A DNA stretch of 43,624 bases from Pseudomonadota bacterium (GTDB lineage Bacteria > Pseudomonadota > Gammaproteobacteria > Steroidobacterales > Steroidobacteraceae). The stretch covers positions 1-43,624 of the forward strand of contig JAEZFW010000042.1 in assembly GCA_023417315.1 (NCBI GenBank). Direction: 5' to 3'. Both the position numbers and the translations under genes were made by a program. Shown here in pieces: positions 25,938 to 34,676 of the stretch. The notes beneath the pieces are model-generated. The model made no database searches. It had not been told where the DNA came from and saw only the letters and a program-made list of their open reading frames with translations. Each line of letters opens with the position of its first letter. Position 1 is the stretch's first letter.

Positions 25938-27911
25938 ATGCAGTCAGACAGCCCAAAGGGAAGTTCGCAGCGCAGCGAGAACTTCGTTGAGGCCCTGAGC
26001 GCCTATAGCCGCTTCCACCGTGCGCAGCACTGGTCTGGAACGTTCGGCGAGTTCTTACGCACGATCGTGCCGGGTAATGGCCGCCAACTGGCGCGCACGA
26101 GTCACGAATATCTATGGGACATGCTGTGTTGGTTCGGCCGCGACGGCCAAACGCCGAACTCCGCAGCAGCAAACGGCGAATCCGCCGGACCGAAAGAATT
26201 GTTCAAGCGAGAGCTCTTCGGCATCGACGAGCCCCTTGCTCGCGTCGTGGATTACTTCAAAGCCGCTGCCGCAGGATCGGATGTTGGCCGTCGATTGCTT
26301 CTGCTGCTTGGGCCGCCCTCCGGCGGTAAGTCGACGATGGCCATCCTGCTCAAGCGCGGCCTCGAGGAGTACAGCCACACCGACGAGGGTGCGATGTACG
26401 CCCTGCAGGGCTCGCCGCTGCACGAGTCGCCGCTCAATCTGATTCCCATGAGCTTGCGAGGCGAGTTTCGCGACACGTATGGCGTCGAAATTCGCGGTGA
26501 GCTGAGCCCATGGGCTCGCGACCGGCTCGAACGTGAATTCGAAGGCGACTTCTTGCGCATGCCGGTCGAACGCATTTTCTTGTCCGAAGCGTCGCGCGTT
26601 GGCGTCGGTACGTATGCTCCGCACGATCCGACCACAGCGGATCTGGCCGATCTGGTCGGTTCCGTCGATCTGTCGAAAGTCGCGCAATACGGCGATGAGG
26701 GCGATCCACGTGCATGGTCGTGGTCGGGTGCCGTCTATGCCGCGAGCCGCGGCATGCTCGAGATGATCGAGATCTTGAAGGTGAAGCGCGAGTTCCTGTA
26801 CCTGCTGCTCACGCTCACCCAGGAGAAGAACGTCAAAGTCTCGCGCTTTCCGCTCATCTATCTCGACGAAACGATCTTAGCGCACACGAACCTCGCCGAA
26901 TTCCACAAGTTCCTGCAGGAAAAGGAGAACGAGGCACTGCTCGACCGCATGGTGATCGTCAAGGTCCCATATACGTTGTCGTATCTCGAGGAGGCGCGCA
27001 TCTACAACAAGCTGGTGTCCGCAGCGCCCGCGTTTCGCGACGTGCACCTCGACCCGCACGCGCTGCGCGTCGCCTCCGTGTTCGCCGTACTGACGCGCCT
27101 CATGAAACCCGAGCGCGAGGGAATGGATCTATCGAAGAAGCTGCGGCTGTACGCGGGCGAGAGCGTGGAAGGATTTCCGGAAACCGAAGTGACGCGCTTG
27201 CGAACCGAAGCGCCTGAAGAAGGTCTTACGGGTGTGAGCCCACGTTTCATCGTCAATTCGATCTCGAATGCGATCACTCGCAACGATAAGAAGAGCTTGA
27301 CCAGCATGGAGGTCTTGCTCGCGTTGAAGGACTCGATCGAGAACGACGCCCGCATGGATGCGAAGGCGAAGAAGCAGTGGATCGACTACCTCGTGCTCGC
27401 GCGCAAGGATTTCTATAACCGCTGGGTGAAGGAAGACGTGCATCGCGCGCTGTTCGCATCGTTCGAAGACGAAGCGCAACAGCTGCTCGATAAGTACCTC
27501 GATGAAGTCGAGGCCTCGCTCGATCATCGCGAGGTCACCGATCCCATCACCGGCGAATCGCGTCCGGCGGACGAGCGCTTCTTGCGCTCGGTGGAAGAGA
27601 AGATCAAGGTATCGGAATCCGGCAAGCTCACCTTCCGTCAGGAGGTCGTGCGCAAGGCCATGGTGGCATACAAGGTCGGCGAGAAGTTCACGCTCAACAG
27701 TCACGCCCGGATGCGCGAGGCGATCGAACAGTATCTGTTCGAAGAGCGCCGCGATGTGCTGCGGCTCGTGACCTCGGCCGCGCGGCCCGACGACGAAGCG
27801 CGCAAGAAGATCTCCGCTGTACAGGATCGACTCACTGCGGAGTACGGTTACGACGAGCACAGCGCGAAGGAAGCGCTGAGCTACGTGACGACATTGCTGG
27901 CCCAGGAGTGA
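25938..27911 (+). CDS. prkA: PrkA family serine protein kinase / AAA+ protein (YeaG-like)
   Basis: First gene of the prkA-yeaH-spoVR stress operon. The 657-residue protein has an AAA+ N-terminal domain with Walker A GPPSGGKST at 125-133 and the PrkA signature GAMYALQGSPLHESPLNL, a VYAASRGMLEMIEILK segment, and a C-terminal PrkA domain (about 430-650, ending SAKEALSYVTTLLAQE). Homologues are annotated as serine kinases and recent work also assigns ATP-dependent protease activity, so the activity is not settled. GAGGAGGG (25923-25930) sits 7 bases before the ATG. YeaH starts 22 bases after the stop. Confidence 0.96.
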   Translation: MQSDSPKGSSQRSENFVEALSAYSRFHRAQHWSGTFGEFLRTIVPGNGRQLARTSHEYLWDMLCWFGRDGQTPNSAAANGESAGPKELFKRELFGIDEPLARVVDYFKAAAAGSDVGRRLLLLLGPPSGGKSTMAILLKRGLEEYSHTDEGAMYALQGSPLHESPLNLIPMSLRGEFRDTYGVEIRGELSPWARDRLEREFEGDFLRMPVERIFLSEASRVGVGTYAPHDPTTADLADLVGSVDLSKVAQYGDEGDPRAWSWSGAVYAASRGMLEMIEILKVKREFLYLLLTLTQEKNVKVSRFPLIYLDETILAHTNLAEFHKFLQEKENEALLDRMVIVKVPYTLSYLEEARIYNKLVSAAPAFRDVHLDPHALRVASVFAVLTRLMKPEREGMDLSKKLRLYAGESVEGFPETEVTRLRTEAPEEGLTGVSPRFIVNSISNAITRNDKKSLTSMEVLLALKDSIENDARMDAKAKKQWIDYLVLARKDFYNRWVKEDVHRALFASFEDEAQQLLDKYLDEVEASLDHREVTDPITGESRPADERFLRSVEEKIKVSESGKLTFRQEVVRKAMVAYKVGEKFTLNSHARMREAIEQYLFEERRDVLRLVTSAARPDDEARKKISAVQDRLTAEYGYDEHSAKEALSYVTTLLAQE

Positions 27912-27933
27912 TCCGGAGGTTAGAGAAGCAGTC

Positions 27934-29103
27934 ATGAGCGACAAGGTGTCAGGCGGATCCGGGTCGGGTAGTCCCGGTGATGCCGGCTGGTACGATCTCT
28001 TCTCGAGGGGCGCGCGCGATTGGCTGCGCCACAATGAGAAGGTGCGAGAAGCTGTTCGTCAGCATCTGCCGCAGATCGTTGCCGGTGCAGACGTGTTGAG
28101 TGGCGGAGCGAGCACCGTCCGCGTACCGGTACGCATGCTCGAGCACTACCGTTTCAAGCTTCGCAACTCGAACGAGCAACAGGGCGTCGGGCAAGGACAA
28201 GCGAAGCCCGGCGATCGCATCGGCCGACCGCAGCAAGACAGCGAACAGCAGCGGGGCCAAGGCGGCAACGAAGACGGCAGCATCCAATACACGCTCGAGT
28301 TTCGCATCGACGACATCGTCGATTGGCTGTGGGAAGAGATGCAGCTGCCGAATCTCGAAGCCAAGCAGGGCAAAGCCAAAGAGGACGATTGGACGCGCGA
28401 GGGCTGGGACCGGCGTGGTGCGCGATCTCGACTCGATCGGCGGCGTTCGTTGAAGGAGTCGATTAAGCGCCGTGGCGTGCAGAACGCGGGTGGGGCCGAA
28501 GCGCCGCCGTTCACGGACGATGATTTGCGTTATCGACAACTCGCCAAGCGCGAGCAGCCCGCGATGCAGGCGGTCGTCATTTTGCTGCTCGATGTCTCGG
28601 GCAGCATGGGCGAGCGCGAACGACAGATCTCGAAGACGTTCTTCTTCTGGGCGATTCAAGGTTTACGGCGCCAGTATCGTCACCTCGATCTTGTCTTCGT
28701 AGCGCACACCTCCGAGGCCTGGGAATTTGAGGAGGACGAGTTCTTCCGCGTCACAGGCACGGGCGGCACGGTCGCATCCGCGGGCTTGAAGAAGGTGCGC
28801 GAGATCATCGACGCGCGCTACAACCCGAGTCAGTACAACGTCTACCTGTTCTATGCATCGGACGGCGAGAACTTCCCCTCCGACCAACCGCAAGCACACG
28901 CCGCGCTCGATGAGATCGTAGGCGACTGCAATTATGCGGGCTTCCTCGAAGTGGCGCCGCTTGCAGGCTCATCACCGGACAGCGAGATCGGCAAGCTGTT
29001 CTTGAATCTTGCCGAGGAAGTGGACAACGTCGGCGCATTCCGCGCGAGCGGCACCGATGATATCTGGAATGCGGTCAGGCACTTCTTTGCCAGGCCCGAG
29101 TAA
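27934..29103 (+). CDS. yeaH: YeaH/YhbH family protein (DUF444) with von Willebrand A domain
   Basis: A 389-residue cytoplasmic protein, second in the prkA operon. The N-terminal half contains a charged, Gln/Gly-rich linker (about 80-115) and the DUF444 core with RGARSRLDRRRSLKESIKRR. The C-terminal VWA domain carries the metal-ion site DVSGS at D220-S224 (LLLDVSGSMGERE), and later TGGTVASAGL and FYASDGENF. DUF444 proteins nearly always accompany PrkA and SpoVR and are thought to be its partner. Function of the trio in Gram-negative bacteria relates to starvation and stress survival. Confidence 0.95.
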   Translation: MSDKVSGGSGSGSPGDAGWYDLFSRGARDWLRHNEKVREAVRQHLPQIVAGADVLSGGASTVRVPVRMLEHYRFKLRNSNEQQGVGQGQAKPGDRIGRPQQDSEQQRGQGGNEDGSIQYTLEFRIDDIVDWLWEEMQLPNLEAKQGKAKEDDWTREGWDRRGARSRLDRRRSLKESIKRRGVQNAGGAEAPPFTDDDLRYRQLAKREQPAMQAVVILLLDVSGSMGERERQISKTFFFWAIQGLRRQYRHLDLVFVAHTSEAWEFEEDEFFRVTGTGGTVASAGLKKVREIIDARYNPSQYNVYLFYASDGENFPSDQPQAHAALDEIVGDCNYAGFLEVAPLAGSSPDSEIGKLFLNLAEEVDNVGAFRASGTDDIWNAVRHFFARPE

Positions 29104-29234
29104 ATGAAGGTGATGAAAGTGATGGAGGTGATGTAAGTGATGAAGGTCAGAGGGGAGATCGCGATGCGCGCGGTCAAGGCTGTGGAGCACTTCTGGCCTG
29201 CATCACTTCCATCACTTACGTCACTTTCATCACC
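29104..29234. repeat. Word-hairpin element (9-bp word GTGATGAAA) inside the prkA operon
   Basis: Left arm 29104-29148 begins directly after the yeaH stop and reads GTGATGAAA, GTGATGGAG, GTGATGTAA, GTGATGAAG; right arm 29201-29234 is the inverse (ATCACTTCC, ATCACTTAC, GTCACTTTC). The loop is about 52 bases. It lies between co-oriented yeaH and spoVR, 15 bases before the spoVR start and clear of its GGAGG. Confidence 0.88.
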
Positions 29235-29249
29235 GCGCCGGAGGCGCTC

Positions 29250-30626
29250 ATGATCGACGGCACCCAGATCGCCCAAATCGAATCCCTCGCGAAGAGCCTC
29301 GGGCTCAAATATCACCCCGTCGAATTCGAGGTGGTGCCCGAAAGCTTCATGACCGAGATCGCGATCTATGGCTTGCCGGTACGGATGCCGCACTGGTCTT
29401 TCGGCGTGCGCTACATCTATCAACTCATTCAGCATCGCATGGGCTTGTCGCGATTGTTCGAAGTCGTGTTTCCCGGTAATCCGGGTCGCGCCTATCTCGC
29501 GAAGAGCAACAGCGCGGCGGAGAACGTGCTCGTCACTGCGCACGTGCTCGGACACGCGGACTTCTCCGCGAATAACATGCTGTTTCGTCGCAGCCAAAGC
29601 CAAGTCGGCGAGCACATCGTCGAGCAGGCCGCGGCGCATGCTCGGCAGATCGGCATGGCGATCGAAGCGCACGGTCTCGAGCGCGTGGAAGCGGTGTTGG
29701 ACGCCGCTTTGTCGCTCGAGCAGCATATTGACGTCGATCAAGCCCTACGCCGAGATCGATATTCTGAAGTGCTTCGAGATAAGACTCCGCCCGCCCACGA
29801 CGAATTTTCGCGCCGCTTCGCCTCGCTCGGTCCGGACACCGCGAGACCGCAAGCGAGCGGCCCCGCAAAACGCTCGCCGATTCCACCGCATCCCGAGAAG
29901 GATCTGCTCTGGTTCATCGCTCACTACGCACCGGAGATGGAGCCCTGGGAGCGCGATATCTTTCTCGCCGTGCGAGAAGAATCGTTCTATTTCTATCCGG
30001 TATTTGCGTGCCAGATCATGAACGAAGGCTGGGCCTCGTACTGGCACGCGCGACTCTTGCGCGAAGCGGACTTCCTACCGCAATCCGCATACGTCGATGC
30101 GATCAAGTGCCATTCCGACGTCGTTCGCCCCACCGCGAGCGGCGACAACGTGGCGCTATCTACGAATCCCTATCACCTGGGGTTCTCGATCTGGGAGAAG
30201 ATCGTCGAGCAGCACGGCCTCGACCATGCTCGCAAGATCATGTGCGAGGACGATGACTTCGCCTTCATTCGCAATCACCTGACCCCGGAGCTCGCCACCG
30301 AGCTGCAGCTCTTCCGGTACAAGGGTCCTGCGAATGGGACCTTGACGGTGCAGGACAGCGATCTATCCGCACTACACGACGCCTTGCTCGCGCCGAAGTA
30401 CGGCTTTGGCGCACCGACAGTCAGCGCCTCCCGAATTCATGTGGATGGCAAGCTCGAGCTCATCCACGATCACGTGACCGACGGTCGCGGCCTCGATCCC
30501 GATCGCGGACGCAAGGTGCTCGAATACATCGCACGCGTTTGGCGCCGCCCAGTGACGGTCGTCACCGTGAACAACGACAACAACGCAATGGAGATCTCGG
30601 TCACGCCTGAGCTGACGCTGGCTTAG
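29250..30626 (+). CDS. spoVR: SpoVR family protein
   Basis: Third gene of the prkA operon, 458 residues, slightly shorter than the usual 490-520. Named after Bacillus stage V sporulation protein R but widespread in non-sporulating proteobacteria (YcgB). Conserved blocks are present: MPHWSFGVRYIYQLIQH, VLGHADFSANN, PEKDLLWFIAHYAP, EPWERDIFLAVREESFYFYP, IMNEGWASYWHARL and a C-terminal VNNDNNAMEISVTPEL. HADF and H/E residues in these blocks are metal-binding-like. The ATG at 29250 has GGAGG 9 bases upstream (29240-29244). Biochemical function is unknown. Confidence 0.95.
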   Translation: MIDGTQIAQIESLAKSLGLKYHPVEFEVVPESFMTEIAIYGLPVRMPHWSFGVRYIYQLIQHRMGLSRLFEVVFPGNPGRAYLAKSNSAAENVLVTAHVLGHADFSANNMLFRRSQSQVGEHIVEQAAAHARQIGMAIEAHGLERVEAVLDAALSLEQHIDVDQALRRDRYSEVLRDKTPPAHDEFSRRFASLGPDTARPQASGPAKRSPIPPHPEKDLLWFIAHYAPEMEPWERDIFLAVREESFYFYPVFACQIMNEGWASYWHARLLREADFLPQSAYVDAIKCHSDVVRPTASGDNVALSTNPYHLGFSIWEKIVEQHGLDHARKIMCEDDDFAFIRNHLTPELATELQLFRYKGPANGTLTVQDSDLSALHDALLAPKYGFGAPTVSASRIHVDGKLELIHDHVTDGRGLDPDRGRKVLEYIARVWRRPVTVVTVNNDNNAMEISVTPELTLA

Positions 30627-30629
30627 GTT

Positions 30630-30739
30630 CTACGCTTAGGCTGTAGGCTGTAGACCGTAGCCAGATATCGAGCGCGGCTCTGTGGCGAAGACAGCTCGTC
30701 TTCTCTGGCTACAGCCTACAGCCTAGGGGCTACAGCCTG
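30630..30739. repeat. Word-hairpin element (7-bp word CTACAGC) between spoVR and nmrA
   Basis: Left arm 30630-30665 reads TAGGCTG, TAGGCTG, TAGACCG, TAGCCAGA; right arm 30704-30739 is a near-perfect inverse (CTACAGC, CTACAGC, CTAGGGG, CTACAGC). The loop is about 38 bases. It fills the gap between two convergent genes and touches the stop codon of the NmrA-type gene. It shares its words with the elements at 4.3 kb and 38.8 kb. Confidence 0.88.
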
Positions 30740-31624
30740 TTAGCCAACGGCTCGCTTCTCGGCTTGACCTAGAAACATCGGTTTGTATTCGCGCGCGAAA
30801 TCTTCCAGCGATCGCGGTTCGCGTCCGGTGATGTCTTTGACGACCGTCGTGGGCGCGACATTGATGAGCTTCGAGGCGCACGCATCCCACAGCTCGAGAG
30901 TCGCTTCGATCATCACTGGCGAAGCACCCGCGGCTTGGAGGCGGCCGCGGGCTTCGTTCGCGGTGATGTCTTGGTACCGGATCGGTTTGCCGAGCACCTT
31001 ACTCAGCCGCTCTGCGACTTCTTGATACGTCAGAGCTTCGTTTCCTGTGACGACGTACGCACGACCGGCGTGAGAAGCATCGAGTAGGGCGGCCGCGCCC
31101 ACAGCACCCACATCCCGCGCATCGACAAACGTCCATTTGCTCGAACGGAATGGGCCGGCGATGACGCCTTGTTGCGCGATGCTGTCCGCAAAGCGCAAGA
31201 GGTTCTGCATGAAGAACGTGGGACGAAGATGCGTGACTTGGATGCCAGCCGCTCGGGTCGAGCTTTCGATTTGGCCCAACCACTGCAGTGCGCGTGCACA
31301 GCAGAACTCCCGGCTGGCGCCGACGCCTGAGAGTTGCACGATGCGCCCAACGCCTGCGGCCTTGGCCGCGACGACACATCTCAGGTGCAGCTCTGCCATA
31401 CGCGGAGACCAAGCGGACGCCAGGAACGCGGCATCGACGCCATCGAACGCACGTTTTAGGCTTTCATCATCGAAGATGTCGCCCGTGACGATTTCGATGT
31501 TCTCGGCCACCGGGCCGAGCTTGCGAGGGTCGCGCACGAAGGCTCGAACAGGCACGGGGCGGCCCGCCAGCTCGTTCAGCACGGCTCGCCCTACGTTGCC
31601 CGTCGCACCAGTCACCAAGAACAT
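30740..31624 (-). CDS. NmrA/atypical SDR family NAD(P)-binding oxidoreductase
   Basis: A 294-residue Rossmann-fold protein of the atypical short-chain dehydrogenase group (NmrA, QOR2/YtfG-like). The start is the ATG at 31624, with AGGAG at 31630-31634 (7 bases upstream); the frame opens at 31654 but without a ribosome site. GxxGxxG is at residues 6-12 (TGATGNVG), then AFVRDPRKL, ATFLAS-type GVDAAFLAS and VQLSGVGAS. Substrate unknown; relatives act as quinone reductases or redox-sensing regulators. Divergent from the LysR-type gene, which is its likely regulator. Confidence 0.92.
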   Translation of the reverse strand: MFLVTGATGNVGRAVLNELAGRPVPVRAFVRDPRKLGPVAENIEIVTGDIFDDESLKRAFDGVDAAFLASAWSPRMAELHLRCVVAAKAAGVGRIVQLSGVGASREFCCARALQWLGQIESSTRAAGIQVTHLRPTFFMQNLLRFADSIAQQGVIAGPFRSSKWTFVDARDVGAVGAAALLDASHAGRAYVVTGNEALTYQEVAERLSKVLGKPIRYQDITANEARGRLQAAGASPVMIEATLELWDACASKLINVAPTTVVKDITGREPRSLEDFAREYKPMFLGQAEKRAVG

Positions 31625-31988
31625 CGCGTCTCCTACAACACGCATCCTGAACATCGGGCCCGGAAACTGCGGGGATTTCCCACCCCAGCCAATCCCGGGG
31701 CGATCAACTTTGGTCAGCCTTTGCGGCCAACCCGCCCCTCACCCCTGCTCGGGAGCGATACATTAAGGGCAGCCGGCACCAGGGTAAACCGGGTTGTTTG
31801 CAAACAGAGTCATGCGTTGCGGTCATGAATACCGAGCATAGAATCCCTGTCGACGAACGTGCTGGCATGGCCGTTGTTTCCTCGCCTGCGTCTTTATATG
31901 AGGGCAATCGCGAGCGCCTCAAGCAAACATGCCACTCCGTGTCCGGAATTGGGACGAATAATGACGGCAGTTTTCAGGGCGTCGATCA
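31625..31988. promoter_or_regulatory. Divergent regulatory region of nmrA-like and lysR-like genes
   Basis: Shared upstream region of 364 bases. A perfect 12-base palindrome TGTTTGCAAACA lies at 31795-31806 and is the best candidate for a LysR-type operator (it contains a T-N-A symmetric pair). Otherwise I see no gene; a frame from 31798 to 31992 has no protein character. Confidence 0.5.
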
Positions 31989-32924
31989 TTGAATAATTAC
32001 AGCGATATCGTCGTATTCGTGCGGGTGGTGGAAGCCCGCAGCTTCGTTGCGGCCGCACAAACCCTTGGCATGTCGCCGTCCGCGATCAGCAAGGCAGTGT
32101 CCCGCCTCGAAGAGCGCCTTGGCGCGCGTTTGCTGAACCGCACGACGCGATCGTTGAGCCTCACCGATCAAGGCACGAACTTCTACGAGCGCTCACGCGA
32201 AGCGCTCGCGCAGCTCGACCAAGCCGAGAGCGAAGTCGCCGAATCGCGTGGTGTGGCCCGCGGCAAACTGCGTATCGATGTCCCCGTCTCCCTCGGTCGC
32301 AAGATCATCGTTCCCGCTCTACCGCGTTTCATCGCGCAACATCCCGAGCTCACGGTTCAGATGAGCATGAACGATCGAGTGCTCGACTTGGTTCAAGAAG
32401 GGATCGACGCCGCGGTGCGCGTCGGTAATTTGAGCGATTCGAGCCTGATCGCGCGCCGCGTCGGGCAACTGCGCGGCTTCACCTGCGCATCGCCCGTATT
32501 CATCGATCGCGTCGGCGCGCCGCAAACGCCGATGGATCTCAAGCCCGAGCATTGCATTGCCATGTTCAAGCTGGGCACCAATCAACCGCGCGACTGGGTA
32601 TTCCGCAAAGGCGGGGCCGAGCACACGATCCAGCCGGCCGCGGCGCTTTCTTTCAGCGATCCGGAATCTGCTGTGGCGGCGGCCGTAAGCGGTGCCGGGT
32701 TCGTTCGCGCACTCGATTTCATCGTCGAAGCACAGATCGCATCGGGGTTGCTCGTGCCTGTGCTCGAAGACTGGAATGAGGGCGCGTGGTGGCCGGTTTC
32801 GGTGGTCTATCCGCAGCACCGTCAGCCGACGGCGAAGATCCGCGCGTTCATCGATTTCTGCAGCGGTTTGTTCCCCGAGATCAAGCAAGAACCTGTCGGC
32901 ACACTGCGCGTCGCTGCGGGCTGA
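31989..32924 (+). CDS. LysR family transcriptional regulator
   Basis: DNA-binding regulator of 311 residues. The winged helix-turn-helix covers about 3-62 (SFVAAAQTLGMSPSAISKAV then RLEERLGARLLNRTTRSL); the effector domain (about 90-300) begins GKLRIDVPVSLG and has the two-lobed substrate-binding fold. The start is TTG at 31989, at the fixed distance before YSDIVVFVRVVEARSF; no ATG is available. It is divergent from the NmrA-type oxidoreductase gene, the arrangement typical of a LysR regulator and its target. The ligand is unknown. Confidence 0.95.
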   Translation: MNNYSDIVVFVRVVEARSFVAAAQTLGMSPSAISKAVSRLEERLGARLLNRTTRSLSLTDQGTNFYERSREALAQLDQAESEVAESRGVARGKLRIDVPVSLGRKIIVPALPRFIAQHPELTVQMSMNDRVLDLVQEGIDAAVRVGNLSDSSLIARRVGQLRGFTCASPVFIDRVGAPQTPMDLKPEHCIAMFKLGTNQPRDWVFRKGGAEHTIQPAAALSFSDPESAVAAAVSGAGFVRALDFIVEAQIASGLLVPVLEDWNEGAWWPVSVVYPQHRQPTAKIRAFIDFCSGLFPEIKQEPVGTLRVAAG

Positions 32925-33122
32925 GGGCAGCGGTCGCGCCGCGTGCGCGCACACACGCGCTTCCGAATGCATGCGATCGGCGACATTGGCCCACGCCTAT
33001 CGTCATCCCTTACTTTTACGGACAGGCGCCGCCTGATTCTTTGTCCGCCGACGATCCCGTACGATTTTCGGTCGATCAAGACGAACACGAAACGGCCGAT
33101 TGAGTCTGGGGATTTCGCGTTG

Positions 33123-34409
33123 ATGAGGCTCGAGATAAGAAGCGCTGCACTGGCAGCAGCAGTATGCATTGTCTGTGCGACCTCGGGCTGCGTCAGCGCG
33201 CCTTCGGCGCCGAACGACGTGGCCGTTAAGACGGACCTGCAGAAACCGAAACAACCCTCCATCAACGCGCGCGTGCTCACCGATGCGAGCGTTCTCGACT
33301 ATAGCTTCGCAGCATCGCTGGATCCGACAGTAGAGCGCGTCACTCGGCTCGAATCGCGATACACCCTCAAGCTCCCGGACGCACAGGAGCAGATTCGCGT
33401 CGGCGATACGGTGAGCAGCGCTGGATCGTGGGGGAGTACGGTGCGCTATGGCGGCATTCAGTTCGGCACGCGCACTTCGCCGAACGATGACGTGCTGTAT
33501 TCGGAAAGGTTGGCGACGAGCGGCGTCGCCGTGCTGCCGACGGCCGCGGATGCCCTGTTCGCGTCGATGGGCAGCAATGAAAGCGTGCTGTCGCGACAAA
33601 GCCTGTCTCTGAGCGGAGCCCCCAAGATCAGCGATCGCAACGCCGTGAACTTCGTAGCACGCGACAGTTTCGGGCGCTCCGAAGCCCTGAGCGCACCGCT
33701 CGTCTCGCGCGCGCGGCTGGTCGACTCCGGCTGCAGCGACTTCGCGGTGGGCATCGGCAAAGTCCGCGAAGACTACGCCTTCACGAGCAACGAGTACGGA
33801 CCCATGTTCGCGAACACTACGGTCGCTTGCGCCGCGCCGCTTGGATTCACGATCGAAGGCCACGGCGAGTATCTAGCCGACCAGGTTGCGGCATTAGGCA
33901 TCGGGCTCGCGCGTCCCTTGGGGGCCATTGGAACGGCATCGCTCGCGGTAGCCTCGAGCGAGACAGAGATCGGCACGGGCTGGTTAGCTCGCGTCGGATT
34001 CGAGCATCAAAGCTCGCTGTTGAACTTCGCGGTGCGCACGCGATTGCAGAGTCGGGAGTTCCGCGAAGTCGGCACGGTGTGGGTCGAAGATCCCATCATG
34101 CGACGTAATCTCGCGAGCGTAGGCGTCAACGTTGGCGAGCGCGCCAGCGTCGCGCTGGCGTATGCGGCACAGACCACATGGCAACGCGAGCGGGCTGACA
34201 TTCTTTCGTTGAACCAGAAAATGAGCGTCGGGCGCGGATCTGTTGTCGTCACCGCCGGTCACTCGTTCGCCGAAGAGATCGGCTCATCATTCTTCCTCTC
34301 GTACAAGCGTCCGTTCGGCGCGCCGGCGAGACGCGCGCGCTTTGATGCTTCCGACTTGGAGCTGATCGAAATCGCAGTGGGCCGCAAGCAGCTTTCCGAT
34401 GGCGGTTAA
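33123..34409 (+). CDS. Half-length fimbrial-usher-like lipoprotein
   Basis: A 428-residue protein with a lipobox (CATSGC, cysteine 23) after signal MRLEIRSAALAAAVCIV. I chose the ATG at 33123 because the 60 codons before it have no protein character. The mature part resembles the barrel start and plug of chaperone-usher pilus ushers: LPDAQEQIRVGDTVSSAGSW, VRYGGIQFGTRTS, FVARDSFGRSEAL, FAVGIGKVREDYAFTSNEYG. It ends after about half of the barrel (family about 800 residues), with no pilus genes nearby. It may be a decayed or specialised usher, or a barrel-like lipoprotein. Resemblance is from motifs I know, not a search. Confidence 0.65.
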   Translation: MRLEIRSAALAAAVCIVCATSGCVSAPSAPNDVAVKTDLQKPKQPSINARVLTDASVLDYSFAASLDPTVERVTRLESRYTLKLPDAQEQIRVGDTVSSAGSWGSTVRYGGIQFGTRTSPNDDVLYSERLATSGVAVLPTAADALFASMGSNESVLSRQSLSLSGAPKISDRNAVNFVARDSFGRSEALSAPLVSRARLVDSGCSDFAVGIGKVREDYAFTSNEYGPMFANTTVACAAPLGFTIEGHGEYLADQVAALGIGLARPLGAIGTASLAVASSETEIGTGWLARVGFEHQSSLLNFAVRTRLQSREFREVGTVWVEDPIMRRNLASVGVNVGERASVALAYAAQTTWQRERADILSLNQKMSVGRGSVVVTAGHSFAEEIGSSFFLSYKRPFGAPARRARFDASDLELIEIAVGRKQLSDGG

Positions 34410-34422
34410 CTGCTAAGAGAAG

Positions 34423-34575
34423 GATTCAGAGCAGCCACAGAGAACACAAAAAGGAACTAGAGACGACTTCTGAGCTCGCGGTCAACACTGCATCAATGAG
34501 GTTCACATGGCGCGAGGGGCGATGCACTCCTTCCTCTTTTTTGTGTTCTCTGTGTTCTTTGTGGCTACTCTGAAT
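34423..34575. repeat. Word-hairpin element (9-bp word GTGTTCTCT)
   Basis: Left arm 34423-34459 (GATTCAGAGCAGCCAC, AGAGAACAC) and right arm 34528-34575 (GTGTTCTCT, GTGTTCTTT, GTGGCT, ending GAATC) are near-perfect inverses. The loop is about 70 bases. It lies between the usher-like gene and lhr. The words differ from all other elements in the window and are AT-richer than the surroundings. Confidence 0.85.
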
Positions 34576-34676
34576 CAAAAAAACCTGCCAGTTTTTGACC
34601 GCGCTGTAGGCATGTAGCTACTCGCTGAACAAAGGTTCTCGGCGCGGTGTCACTGAGAGTATATTCAGGTACTCCC

